From NCBI GenBank assembly GCA_004028765.1, contig SAIX01000112.1, positions 1-64,000 on the forward strand: a stretch of DNA of 64,000 bases, written 5' to 3'. The position numbers were made by a program, and so were the translations under genes. The notes below the pieces were generated by a model that saw only the letters and a list, made by a program, of their open reading frames with translations, was not told the origin of the DNA and made no database searches. Positions 9,071 to 17,354 of this stretch are shown here, one piece after another; the stretch's first letter is position 1, and every line of letters starts with the position of its first letter. The stretch is from Chitinophagaceae bacterium. Lineage in GTDB: Bacteria > Bacteroidota > Bacteroidia > Chitinophagales > Chitinophagaceae.

Positions 9071-9112
9071 CCTATTTATCATTGCCTATTCATCATAGTC
9101 TATTTCAAGTTT
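9071..9112 (+). repeat. AT-rich 14-bp tandem repeats
   Basis: CCTATTTATCATTG (9071-9084) is followed directly by CCTATTCATCATAG (9085-9098), matching at 12 of 14 positions, and by a weaker third unit TCTATTTCAAGTTT (9099-9112). The repeats are AT-rich and about 220 bp from the DnaA-box-like array. They could serve as a DNA unwinding element, or be a degenerate member of the 7-bp-period intergenic repeats seen elsewhere in the window. Confidence 0.4.
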
Positions 9113-9144
9113 CTCATTCCTATCCGTCCCTGAATATTATCACC

Positions 9145-9152
9145 TATTTTTG
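9145..9152 (+). promoter_or_regulatory. -7 promoter box TATTTTTG of pheT
   Basis: Perfect TAnnTTTG match 21 nt before the ATG at 9174. It overlaps the TTG at 9150 that would otherwise extend the frame, which supports ATG 9174 as the true start. Confidence 0.6.
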
Positions 9153-9173
9153 CCTCCCGAACAGCAAGCAACT

Positions 9174-11591
9174 ATGACGATCAGTTACAATTGGTTATGT
9201 GATTACCTGCCCGAAGCCATTGAGCCGGAGAAATTATCGAAGATCCTTACCTCGATCGGTCTCGAAGTGGAAAGCCTCGAAAAATTTGAAAGCATCAGAG
9301 GCGGGCTATCCGGACTGTTGATCGGAGAGGTACTCGAATGCGAAAAACATCCGAATGCCGATAAACTGAAAATCACCAAAGTAAATACCGGTGCGGCGGA
9401 GCCCCTGCAGATCGTATGTGGGGCGTCAAATGTGGCTGCCGGACAAAAAGTGGTAGTGGCAACTGTGGGAACCACTATCTATCCTTCAACAGCAGAACCG
9501 CTCACAATGAAACTGGCAAAGATCCGCGGTGTGGAAAGCCAGGGAATGATCTGTGCCGAAGATGAGATCGGTATTGGTACGAGTCACGAAGGCATTATTG
9601 TCCTTCCGGGTACAGCCGTCCCCGGAACTCCTGCAGCGGAATATTTTCAACCTTACACCGACTGGATATTTGAGATTGGCCTTACCCCCAACCGCATGGA
9701 TGCCATGAGTCATTACGGAGTGGCCAGGGATGTTTGTGCATATCTCACCCATCACCAGGGTGAAGCAAAACTGAAATCGCCTTATGGAAAAGATTTTGTG
9801 GTGAAAGATAACAGCCTTCCCATCAGCGTAACCATCGAAAATAAAGAAGCCTGCCAGCGTTATGCGGGTGTCAGCATTTCCGGGGTTACCGTAGGTGAAT
9901 CTCCCAAATGGCTGAAAGAGCGTTTGCTTGCCATTGGTGTGCGTTCGATCAATAATATTGTAGACATCACGAATTATATTTTGCACGAAACCGGCCAGCC
10001 TCTGCATGCATTTGATGCAGCCGGGATTGCAGGCGGAAAAGTGATCGTGAAAAACCTTCCTGCTGGAACACCTTTTATTACGCTCGATGAAAAACAAAGA
10101 AAACTCGGTGCAGAAGATCTGATGATCTGTAATGCAGAAGAAGGAATGTGTATCGCAGGTGTTTTCGGGGGCATGAAGAGCGGTGTTTCTGCCGGTACAA
10201 AAAATATTTTTCTCGAAAGCGCCTGGTTTCATCCCGTGAGTATCCGCAAAACATCCGTAAGGCATGACCTGCGTACCGATGCCGCCACCCGTTTTGAAAA
10301 AGGAGTGGATATTTCACAATGCGTGGAAGTGTTGAAACGCGCCGCCACGCTGATCGCAGAAATTGCCGGCGGTTATATCAGCAGCGAGATCGTGGATGTA
10401 TACCCTGATCCTAAACCCAGAACAGAAGTAAGCCTTTCCAATCATTACCTGAAAAAACTGAGTGGTAAAAATTATCACCCGGATGCAGTAAAACGCATCC
10501 TTACCAGTTTGGGTTTTGAGATCGTTCGTGAAGGGCTTGATGAAATACGTGTTGCAGTTCCGTACAGCAAACCCGATATCACGCTTCCGGCAGATATTGT
10601 GGAAGAAGTGGTACGGATCGACGGACTGGATAATATCACGATACCGGCTTCCATCACCATCAGTCCGGCAGTGGAACAGCTTGCCGGCAAAGAAGCGCTG
10701 AAGGATAAGATCGCCGGCTGGCTGGTAGGGCAGGGTTTTACAGAGATCCTTACCAATTCCATCACCAACAGCCGCTATTTTGAAGAGGAGGTATTAGCAG
10801 TTACTGTGAAGATGATCAATAACCTCAGCGAAGAACTGAATGTGTTGCGGCCATCAATGCTCGAAACCGGTCTGGAATCCATTGCCTATAACCTCAACAG
10901 GCGTAACCAGAACCTGCAGTTCTTCGAGATCGGTAAAACTTATTTCACAAAAGAAACGGGTCAGTACCGCGAAGAAGAGCATCTCTGTCTTTACCTCACA
11001 GGTGCAGGCCATGAAGACAGCTGGCGCGAAAAAGCGAGGCCGCAGGATTTTTTCCGTTTGAAAGGATTGGCTTCCGCAATACTCGAATTATGCGGGCTCC
11101 CTGATATCCATTTTGCAAATGAAAACGGCCAGGATGCAAAACTGGCCCTGTACAGCGGTAAGAAATTGATGGGAGAACTGGTAAAAGTGGATGCAAAAAA
11201 ACTCGCTTCCTTCGATATCAAGCAAGCAGTATTTGTTCTTGATATCCGTTTCGATGCATTACTGGATGCCGTTGCTGCACAAAAGATCCGCTATCGTGAA
11301 GTAAATAAATTCCCCACTGTGCAGCGCGATCTCGCCCTCGTGGTGAACCGTTCCGTTACGTATGATGCCATTGAGCAAACCGTAAAAAAGATCCGCTTGC
11401 CCCGACTGAAAAACATGCGCCTTTTTGATGTGTTTGAAAGCGATAAACTGGGCGCGGGCAAAAAATCGATGGCCGTGAGTTTCCTTTTTTCTGATGAAGA
11501 AAAAACACTGACCGACAAAGAAGTGGACGCCATGATGGGGAAACTGATCCAGGGTTTTGAAACCGAACTGGCCGCAGAAATCCGGAAATAA
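9174..11591 (+). CDS. pheT: Phenylalanine-tRNA ligase beta subunit
   Basis: The 805-residue beta subunit joins with PheS to charge tRNA-Phe. Domains in order: a tRNA-binding OB-fold (about 40-150, with GEVLECEKHPNADKL), the B3/B4 editing domain (about 215-400, with ENKEACQRYAG and HAFDA), the B5 domain, the catalytic-like core (about 490-690) and the C-terminal ferredoxin-fold anticodon-binding domain with KFPTVQRDLALVV. The length is typical. pheS is not adjacent. Start ATG 9174 (MTISYNWLCDYL) matches the usual beta-subunit N-terminus; the longer frame to 9150 would read through the promoter box. Confidence 0.97.
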   Translation: MTISYNWLCDYLPEAIEPEKLSKILTSIGLEVESLEKFESIRGGLSGLLIGEVLECEKHPNADKLKITKVNTGAAEPLQIVCGASNVAAGQKVVVATVGTTIYPSTAEPLTMKLAKIRGVESQGMICAEDEIGIGTSHEGIIVLPGTAVPGTPAAEYFQPYTDWIFEIGLTPNRMDAMSHYGVARDVCAYLTHHQGEAKLKSPYGKDFVVKDNSLPISVTIENKEACQRYAGVSISGVTVGESPKWLKERLLAIGVRSINNIVDITNYILHETGQPLHAFDAAGIAGGKVIVKNLPAGTPFITLDEKQRKLGAEDLMICNAEEGMCIAGVFGGMKSGVSAGTKNIFLESAWFHPVSIRKTSVRHDLRTDAATRFEKGVDISQCVEVLKRAATLIAEIAGGYISSEIVDVYPDPKPRTEVSLSNHYLKKLSGKNYHPDAVKRILTSLGFEIVREGLDEIRVAVPYSKPDITLPADIVEEVVRIDGLDNITIPASITISPAVEQLAGKEALKDKIAGWLVGQGFTEILTNSITNSRYFEEEVLAVTVKMINNLSEELNVLRPSMLETGLESIAYNLNRRNQNLQFFEIGKTYFTKETGQYREEEHLCLYLTGAGHEDSWREKARPQDFFRLKGLASAILELCGLPDIHFANENGQDAKLALYSGKKLMGELVKVDAKKLASFDIKQAVFVLDIRFDALLDAVAAQKIRYREVNKFPTVQRDLALVVNRSVTYDAIEQTVKKIRLPRLKNMRLFDVFESDKLGAGKKSMAVSFLFSDEEKTLTDKEVDAMMGKLIQGFETELAAEIRK

Positions 11592-11666
11592 AATACAAGC
11601 GGTTAATAGCCAGTCCCTCGTGCAAAACAAGTGCAATAAAATTGCATAAGTGTTGGGCACAGGTCA

Positions 11667-11674
11667 TATCTTTA
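11667..11674 (+). promoter_or_regulatory. -7 promoter-like box TATCTTTA
   Basis: Seven of eight positions fit TAnnTTTG. Only 5 nt separate it from the ATG at 11680, so transcription would begin at or next to the start codon. Confidence 0.4.
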
Positions 11675-11679
11675 ATACA

Positions 11680-11967
11680 ATGGCAGACCTTTCGATACAG
11701 ATCAAAAATATCCAGGAAAAACTTCAGCAGTTGCTGAAGCAACAGGTTTTGCTGCAAAAAGAGAACCAGCAATTACGGAAAGAGATCGTATCCTTACAGG
11801 AAAGAAATGCCGAAAAACAATCTTTGCTGCAGGAATTGCAAAACCAGCTCGATGCTGCCAAACTGGGCGGGGCCTCTCTCGGTGAAACCGAAAAAGCGGC
11901 ACTCGAAAAACGGATAGACGGTTACCTGAAGGAGATCGATAAATGTCTCGCGCTTTTAAATACCTGA
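11680..11967 (+). CDS. Small coiled-coil protein paired with ZapA
   Basis: A 95-residue protein made almost wholly of a coiled coil: leucines and glutamines repeat every three to four residues from residue 4 to 65 (for example IQEKLQQLLKQQVLLQKENQQL), followed by a short charged tail. There is no signal peptide. Its stop lies 2 nt before zapA, so the two are translated from one message. This is the size and form of a ZapB-like partner of ZapA at the division ring, but the sequence alone does not prove it; small coiled coils look alike. The longer frame to 11650 would pass through the -7 box, so ATG 11680 is preferred. Confidence 0.75.
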   Translation: MADLSIQIKNIQEKLQQLLKQQVLLQKENQQLRKEIVSLQERNAEKQSLLQELQNQLDAAKLGGASLGETEKAALEKRIDGYLKEIDKCLALLNT

Positions 11968-11969
11968 CC

Positions 11970-12269
11970 ATGCCCGAACTGATACCTGTAAATATCCTGA
12001 TCGCAGACCGCACCTACCGCCTCAAAATCGAAGCAGCGGATGAGGAAATGGTGCGCAAAACCGCAGCCCTGATCAATGATAAAATCACCGAATTTAAAAC
12101 GGGTTTTGCAGGAAAGGACATGCAGGACTATGTTTCGATGGCGCTTCTCTGGTTTGCGACCGAACAAAACCATACTGGCATCGACCAGGTAAAATGGCAG
12201 GAAAGCTCCGAAAAACTGGCGTCCCTCGAAAAACTACTTGATAAAGCCCTGTCGGGTGAGAATGCCTGA
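11970..12269 (+). CDS. zapA: Cell division protein ZapA
   Basis: ZapA cross-links FtsZ filaments at the division site. The 99-residue product starts MPELIPVNILIADRTYRLKI and shows the typical beta-hairpin followed by EEMVRKTAALINDKITEF and a C-terminal coiled-coil helix. The frame is open upstream to 11943 but that would overlap the preceding gene; ATG 11970 lies 2 nt after its stop and gives the family's usual N-terminus. rny follows after 182 bp. Confidence 0.87.
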   Translation: MPELIPVNILIADRTYRLKIEAADEEMVRKTAALINDKITEFKTGFAGKDMQDYVSMALLWFATEQNHTGIDQVKWQESSEKLASLEKLLDKALSGENA

Positions 12270-12451
12270 CTTACACCGCCTCACAATCATTTCAACCCCC
12301 TGCACGGGGTTTATTCCGGAAGAACTTCTGCCTCCCTGCACCCGGCATCGTACTTTTTTCTATCTTCGTATTTATCATTTACTTAATTACAGCAAAATGA
12401 GATGTGAGCAACCATACAGGATTGTGAATTCTCTAAAAACTTGCCAAGATC

Positions 12452-14017
12452 ATGGACCAGACAGTTATGTTAATTATAATTGGTGCAGGAGCGCTTATCG
12501 TAGGAATTATAGCGGGTAAACTCCTTTTCGCCAAAAACACCAAAAAACAGATCGAAGAAGCCGAACTACAGGCGCAAACCTTGCTGAAAGAGGCCGAACT
12601 CCGGGCCGAAACCATTAAAAAAGAGAAGCAACTCGAAGCCAAGGAAAGGTTTGTCCAGTTGAAGGCTGAATACGAAAAAGAAGTACTGGAACGCAACCGC
12701 AAGCTGGGGGAACTGGAAAACCGGGCCAAGCAGAAAGATATTACCATTAACCAGAAAGAGGCCGCACTTGACAAACAGATCAAGGAAAATGAAGCCATCA
12801 AGGAGAACCTGAACAGGCAGATCGAAGTGGTGAACCACAAACGTACCGAACTCGAAAAGCACCAGGAAGAACATATCCGCCGCCTTGAGAAAATCGCCGG
12901 GCTCAGCGCCGATGAGGCCAAAGCCCAACTGGTGGAAAGCCTGAAAGCAGAAGCCCATTCGCAGGCACTCACTTTGCAGCAGGAAATCATTGAAGAAGCC
13001 AAAGTAAAAGCCAATAAAGAAGCGCGTAAGATCGTGATCCAGTCTATCCAGCGCACAGCTGCGGAAGTTACGATCGAAAATACGGTAACCGTTTTCAACC
13101 TGGAATCCGATGAGATCAAAGGACAGATCATCGGCCGCGAAGGCCGTAATATCCGCGCGATTGAAGCGGCAACAGGTGTTGACCTGATCGTTGACGATAC
13201 CCCCGAAGCCATCATCCTTTCGTCTTTTGACCCGCTGAGAAGAGAGATCGCCCGCCTGAGCCTCCAGCGCCTGGTTTCCGATGGAAGGATCCACCCGGCC
13301 CGTATCGAGGAAGTGGTGGAAAAAACACGCCGCCAGTTAGAAGAACAGGTGATCGAGATCGGGGAAAGAACAGTAATTGAAATGGGAATTCATGGCCTGC
13401 ACAAAGAACTGGTGCGGATCGTGGGCAAAATGCGTTTCCGTTCTTCTTACGGTCAAAACCTTTTGATGCACAGCCGCGAAACAGCCAATTTGTGTGCTAT
13501 CATGGCTGCCGAACTGGGAATGAACCCCAAACTGGCCAAGAGAGCTGGTCTTCTGCACGATATCGGCAAAGTACCCGATGAAGAAACCGAACTCACACAC
13601 GCCCTGCTGGGTGCAAAACTGGCAGAAAAATACGGTGAGAACCCGGCCGTGGTAAATGCCATCGGCGCCCACCATGATGAAATGGAAATGCAGTATGTCA
13701 TCAGCCCCATCGTTCAGGCTTGCGATGCCATCAGCGGTGCCCGCCCCGGTGCCCGCCGCGAGATCATGCAGCAATACCTGCAGCGTATCAAGGACCTTGA
13801 GAACCTGGCGCTCAATTATACCGGGGTGGAAAAAGCCTATGCCATCCAGGCCGGCCGCGAGCTCCGGGTAATTGTGGAAGCCGAAAAAGTGACTGATACT
13901 GAGAGCGATAAGCTCAGTTTTGAGATCGCCCAGAAGATACAGACCGAAATGACCTATCCGGGACAGATCAAAGTAACCGTGATCCGGGAGAAAAGGGCTA
14001 TCAATATCGCGAGGTAA
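12452..14017 (+). CDS. rny: Ribonuclease Y
   Basis: RNase Y is a membrane-anchored endoribonuclease that starts mRNA decay. The 521-residue product has an N-terminal transmembrane helix (about 5-25), a long charged coiled coil (about 28-200), a KH RNA-binding domain with [15 protein letters not shown] (about 225), and an HD domain with LLHDIGKV and GAHHDE. Length and order are typical. A TATCTTCG box at 12361-12368 is the best promoter candidate (one mismatch), which would leave a leader of about 80 nt. zapA lies upstream on the same strand. Confidence 0.97.
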   Translation: MDQTVMLIIIGAGALIVGIIAGKLLFAKNTKKQIEEAELQAQTLLKEAELRAETIKKEKQLEAKERFVQLKAEYEKEVLERNRKLGELENRAKQKDITINQKEAALDKQIKENEAIKENLNRQIEVVNHKRTELEKHQEEHIRRLEKIAGLSADEAKAQLVESLKAEAHSQALTLQQEIIEEAKVKANKEARKIVIQSIQRTAAEVTIENTVTVFNLESDEIKGQIIGREGRNIRAIEAATGVDLIVDDTPEAIILSSFDPLRREIARLSLQRLVSDGRIHPARIEEVVEKTRRQLEEQVIEIGERTVIEMGIHGLHKELVRIVGKMRFRSSYGQNLLMHSRETANLCAIMAAELGMNPKLAKRAGLLHDIGKVPDEETELTHALLGAKLAEKYGENPAVVNAIGAHHDEMEMQYVISPIVQACDAISGARPGARREIMQQYLQRIKDLENLALNYTGVEKAYAIQAGRELRVIVEAEKVTDTESDKLSFEIAQKIQTEMTYPGQIKVTVIREKRAINIAR

Positions 14018-14057
14018 AAATTCTTGGTTCCGGCTTCCGATTTATTAATTATTCCCT

Positions 14058-14065
14058 TACCTTTG
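14058..14065 (+). promoter_or_regulatory. -7 promoter box TACCTTTG of rplS
   Basis: Perfect TAnnTTTG match 22 nt before the rplS start codon, in the 70-bp gap after rny. Confidence 0.6.
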
Positions 14066-14087
14066 CCGTCCGCAAAAAAGAAAAGTT

Positions 14088-14438
14088 ATGAACGCAGCAG
14101 TTCAGTTTGTACACGACCAGTTAACAACCAAAAAAACGCACCCAGCTTTTAAAGCCGGTGATAACGTTACGGTGAATTATAAAATCATTGAAGGTGGTAA
14201 AGAGCGTATCCAGAGCTTTCGTGGCGATGTGATCAAAATGCAGGGCAATGGCGCTACTGCTTCCTTCACTGTCCGTAAAATTTCTGATGGCGTGGGTGTT
14301 GAGCGCCTGTTCCCTTTCCTGTCGCCCAATATCGATTCAATCATATTGAACAAATCTGGTAAAGTACGCCGGGCCAAATTGTACTACCTGCGTGAGCGCA
14401 GTGGTAAAAGTGCCCGTATCAAAGAAAAACGTTTCTAA
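14088..14438 (+). CDS. rplS: Ribosomal protein L19
   Basis: A 116-residue protein of the large ribosomal subunit near the interface with the 30S subunit. The core has [13 protein letters not shown], the loop IQSFRGDVI and the conserved end [18 protein letters not shown] followed by [21 protein letters not shown]. Length fits the family. It stands alone between its own promoter and a strong terminator. Confidence 0.97.
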   Translation: MNAAVQFVHDQLTTKKTHPAFKAGDNVTVNYKIIEGGKERIQSFRGDVIKMQGNGATASFTVRKISDGVGVERLFPFLSPNIDSIILNKSGKVRRAKLYYLRERSGKSARIKEKRF

Positions 14439-14461
14439 TTCATTTAAGGTGCAGATAAATC

Positions 14462-14500
14462 AAAGCGGAAGTTTGGTGATGACTAAACTTCCGCTTTTTT
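14462..14500 (+). terminator. Intrinsic terminator after rplS
   Basis: A perfect 13-bp stem (AAAGCGGAAGTTT pairing with AAACTTCCGCTTT) around a 10-nt loop runs into a T tract ending at 14500. It lies 24 bp past the rplS stop. Confidence 0.9.
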
Positions 14501-14579
14501 ATGCAGTCTGAGATACGGCAATTAATTCATTGCCCGATATATCTTTTCCCTACCTTTACAACTCTTAAAAACAACAAAT

Positions 14580-14777
14580 ATGGGCAATTTAGGTTTCCAG
14601 GAAATTTTACTGATTGCAGTAGTGGTACTTGTATTATTCGGCGGAAGAAAGATCCCTGAATTTATGCGCGGTTTGGGCAAAGGTATCCGCGAGTTCAACG
14701 ACGCGAAAAATAACGTGAAGAAAGAACTGGAAGAAGGGATGAAAGAAAAAGACCAGACCACTACCACACAACCGTAA
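14580..14777 (+). CDS. tatA: Sec-independent translocase TatA/E
   Basis: A 65-residue TatA-type protein of the twin-arginine export pore. It has a single N-terminal membrane helix ([19 protein letters not shown]), the hinge FGGRKIPE, an amphipathic helix with [12 protein letters not shown] and a charged C-terminal tail. tatC is not in the window. A TACCTTTA -7-like box lies at 14551-14558, 21 nt before the start. gatA follows by 27 bp. Confidence 0.93.
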   Translation: MGNLGFQEILLIAVVVLVLFGGRKIPEFMRGLGKGIREFNDAKNNVKKELEEGMKEKDQTTTTQP

Positions 14778-14804
14778 TTGTTTCCCTCAAAGAATTTATA
14801 GCCT

Positions 14805-16244
14805 TTGTTTCGCTTCTCTTCAATCAAAGACTATCATACCTCATTACAGAACGGCCAAACCACCTGTGTGGAGGCCGTTCGTTTTTATGTGGATGCCATC
14901 AAAGCTTCCCCGCAACTGAATGCATTTCTGGAAATATTTGAAGAAGAAGCCTTACTGCGTGCAGAAGAACTGGATACACTTCGCTCAGCCAATGGGCTTT
15001 CCGGGAAACTGCATGGCGTGGTGGTGGGATTAAAAGATGTGATCGCTTACAAAGGCCATTCCCTTACCGCTGCTTCAAAGATTCTTTCGGGTTTTCAATC
15101 CATTTACAGTGCCACGGCAGTTGAAAAACTCCTTGAAGAAGGGGCCATCATCATCGGTCGGCAAAACTGTGATGAGTTTGCCATGGGCAGCAGCAATGAA
15201 AACTCTGCTTTCGGCCCGGTTCGGAATGCACTCGATGAAAGCCGTGTTCCGGGAGGATCATCCGGCGGATCAGCCGTTGCGGTCCAGGCAGGTTTGTGTA
15301 TGATCAGCCTCGGCTCAGATACCGGTGGGTCGGTTCGCCAGCCCGCAGATTTTTGCGGTGTGGTTGGATTAAAACCCACTTACGGAAGGGTATCAAGGTA
15401 TGGACTGATCGCTTATGCTTCGTCCTTCGACCAGATCGGCATATTTGCGAGAAATGTTGCGGATGCGGCACTTGCGCTTGAAGTAATCGCCGGTCAGGAT
15501 ACATTCGACAGTACCGTTTCCCCACAAGAAGTACCTGCTTATTCTTCTTTGCTGAAAGATGCAGAAATGAAACCAATGCGGTTGGCTTATTTTAAAGAAG
15601 CCTTGCAACACCCGGGTCTCGACCCCGCAATACGTGAAGGAACCGACTCGTTTATCAAAAAATTAACAGAAAAAGGGCACACAGTAGAAGCAGTTGATTT
15701 TGAGCTTCTTGAATATGTTGTACCAACCTACTATGTTTTAACCACCGCTGAAGCTTCCAGCAACCTTTCTCGCTATGATGGGGTGAAATTTGGCTACAGG
15801 GCTAATACAAAAGATGCGGACCTTACCGAACTGTACAAAACTTCACGGAGCGAAGGATTTGGTAAGGAAGTTCAGCGAAGGATATTGCTGGGGACTTTTG
15901 TATTGAGCGCCGGGTATTTTGATGCTTATTTCACTAAAGCACAGCAGGTTAGACAATTACTGCTCCAGCGCACACGCGATATTTTTTCCAGGTATGATGC
16001 CATCATTTCACCTACGGTGCCATCGACCGCTTTCCGCATCGGTGAAAAATCGAACGACCCGGTTGAAATGTTTCTTGCAGATATCTATACGGTATTTGCC
16101 AACCTTGTGGGAATACCTGGTATTTCACTCCCTCTCTTCCACCACCCTAACGGGATGCCTTACGGGCTCCAGGTTATGACTTCTCATTTCGATGAGGTAA
16201 ATTTGCTCCGCCTTTCAGAACGGCTAATGGAACTAAAGGCCTGA
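14805..16244 (+). CDS. gatA: Asp-tRNA(Asn)/Glu-tRNA(Gln) amidotransferase subunit A
   Basis: GatA releases ammonia from glutamine for the conversion of mischarged Glu-tRNA(Gln) or Asp-tRNA(Asn). The 479-residue amidase has the Lys-Ser-Ser triad in place: K77 (GLKDVIA), S152 (in GGSSGGSA) and S176 (in SDTGGSVRQP). The start is a TTG at 14805; no ATG is available before the conserved region, and MFRFSSIKDYHTSL fits the family N-terminus. gatB and gatC are not nearby. Confidence 0.93.
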   Translation: MFRFSSIKDYHTSLQNGQTTCVEAVRFYVDAIKASPQLNAFLEIFEEEALLRAEELDTLRSANGLSGKLHGVVVGLKDVIAYKGHSLTAASKILSGFQSIYSATAVEKLLEEGAIIIGRQNCDEFAMGSSNENSAFGPVRNALDESRVPGGSSGGSAVAVQAGLCMISLGSDTGGSVRQPADFCGVVGLKPTYGRVSRYGLIAYASSFDQIGIFARNVADAALALEVIAGQDTFDSTVSPQEVPAYSSLLKDAEMKPMRLAYFKEALQHPGLDPAIREGTDSFIKKLTEKGHTVEAVDFELLEYVVPTYYVLTTAEASSNLSRYDGVKFGYRANTKDADLTELYKTSRSEGFGKEVQRRILLGTFVLSAGYFDAYFTKAQQVRQLLLQRTRDIFSRYDAIISPTVPSTAFRIGEKSNDPVEMFLADIYTVFANLVGIPGISLPLFHHPNGMPYGLQVMTSHFDEVNLLRLSERLMELKA

Positions 16245-16286
16245 TTCTGAATTACAATTGATTATCATTTAATTATAGCAACTGCC

Positions 16287-17351
16287 ATGCAATGGTACGG
16301 TATCAATATCAGCGAACGCCTGTCTGCCAGTAAAATCGGCCTGGTGGCTTTTGCATTTGTACTGGGCAGTTTGGCTACCATGTCGTTCCGGACCAAAGAA
16401 GCGGTTACCAATGTCACAGATTCTTCTGTTGTATCTGACAAAAGCGGGTTTAAAAGTCTTTTCGCCAATAATACATTTGATGCGAGTAAACCTTATGCGG
16501 CGCAACTCAACCCCAGGGCAGTTTCTTTTGTGCAGGAATATATCCGCAAACAGGGAAAGGAACTAGATAAAATGAAATCCTGGGGCAAACCTTATTTCGA
16601 TCTTTACGATAATATCCTGGCGCTGTATGGCATCCCGCGTGAAATGAAATACCTGAGTGTGATTGAAAGTCACCTCAGCTCCGGATTGGTTTCCTGGGCC
16701 GGCGCAGTGGGCCCTTGGCAGCTGATGGATTATGAAGCGAAGCGTTTTGGATTAAGAACGGGCCGGATCGATGATCGCATGGACTATTACAAGAGCACCC
16801 ATGTAGCAGCGCGTTTGATGAAGGAATTATACAGTGAATTTAATGACTGGCTCCTGGTGGTTGCCGCTTATAATGGCGGTGCCGGAAGGGTTCGGCAGGC
16901 GATACGAAAAGCGGGAAGCCGCGATTTCTGGGACCTGCAATATTATTTGCCCGAGGAAACGAGGAACCATGTAAAAAAATTCATCGGTACGCATTATGTG
17001 TTTGAAGGAAGCGGCGGGTGGACAACCCTCACTGCGGCTGAAACCGAGCAGCAGAAAATGCTGGCAGCAAAACCACAGGAAGTAAAACTGAATGAAGATG
17101 AGCTAGCAAGCACGGGTACAGTCGAGATCAGCGGCAGGTATAATTCTGTGGTGATCGCGAACGGACTGGCACTTGATATCCTGCGCTTTAATAAATGGAA
17201 TCCGGGCCTTGACAAAACCCTTTCGGAAGGAAAAAAATATTCCATGCGCCTGCCGAGAGAAATGATCCCGGTATTTGAATCAAAAAAACAAAACCTGCTG
17301 ATGGAATCAGTCAGGGCCTTACTGCAGGGGTCGGTGGTTGTTTCACGTTAA
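16287..17351 (+). CDS. Membrane-bound lytic transglycosylase (SLT family)
   Basis: A 354-residue MltD-like enzyme that cleaves peptidoglycan glycan strands. An N-terminal hydrophobic segment (about 17-33) anchors or exports it. The SLT domain (about 100-240) contains the catalytic Glu127 in SVIESHLS, the GAVGPWQLM motif and AAYNGGAGRV. The C-terminal 90 residues may be a degenerate LysM-like module (DILRFNKWNPGL followed by GKKYSMRLP). It ends 3 bp from the convergent pabB with no terminator between. Confidence 0.9.
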   Translation: MQWYGINISERLSASKIGLVAFAFVLGSLATMSFRTKEAVTNVTDSSVVSDKSGFKSLFANNTFDASKPYAAQLNPRAVSFVQEYIRKQGKELDKMKSWGKPYFDLYDNILALYGIPREMKYLSVIESHLSSGLVSWAGAVGPWQLMDYEAKRFGLRTGRIDDRMDYYKSTHVAARLMKELYSEFNDWLLVVAAYNGGAGRVRQAIRKAGSRDFWDLQYYLPEETRNHVKKFIGTHYVFEGSGGWTTLTAAETEQQKMLAAKPQEVKLNEDELASTGTVEISGRYNSVVIANGLALDILRFNKWNPGLDKTLSEGKKYSMRLPREMIPVFESKKQNLLMESVRALLQGSVVVSR

Positions 17352-17354
17352 AAT

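Larger units (their letters stand above)
8628..9173. other. Non-coding divergence between dnaB and pheT, candidate oriC
   Basis: This 546-bp stretch carries no convincing gene. From dnaB to pheT it holds a TATATTCG promoter-like box for dnaB (8729-8736), four DnaA-box-like 9-mers in one orientation (8776-8849), a mixed segment, an AT-rich set of 14-bp direct repeats (9071-9112), and the pheT promoter (9145-9152). All genes to the left for 8.6 kb point left and all to the right for 8 kb point right, which fits replication moving away from here, though strand choice changes again at 17.35 kb. dnaA itself is not in the window. An alternative is DnaA-dependent control of dnaB. Confidence 0.4.

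Noticed and set aside
8473..9082. Open frames across the dnaB-pheT gap
   Set aside because: They cross the DnaA-box-like and AT-rich repeats, have no recognisable domain and no codon bias like neighbouring genes.
12270..12451. Firm annotation of 6S RNA
   Set aside because: Position and hairpins are suggestive but no complete 6S fold could be drawn by eye; kept only as a low-interest finding.
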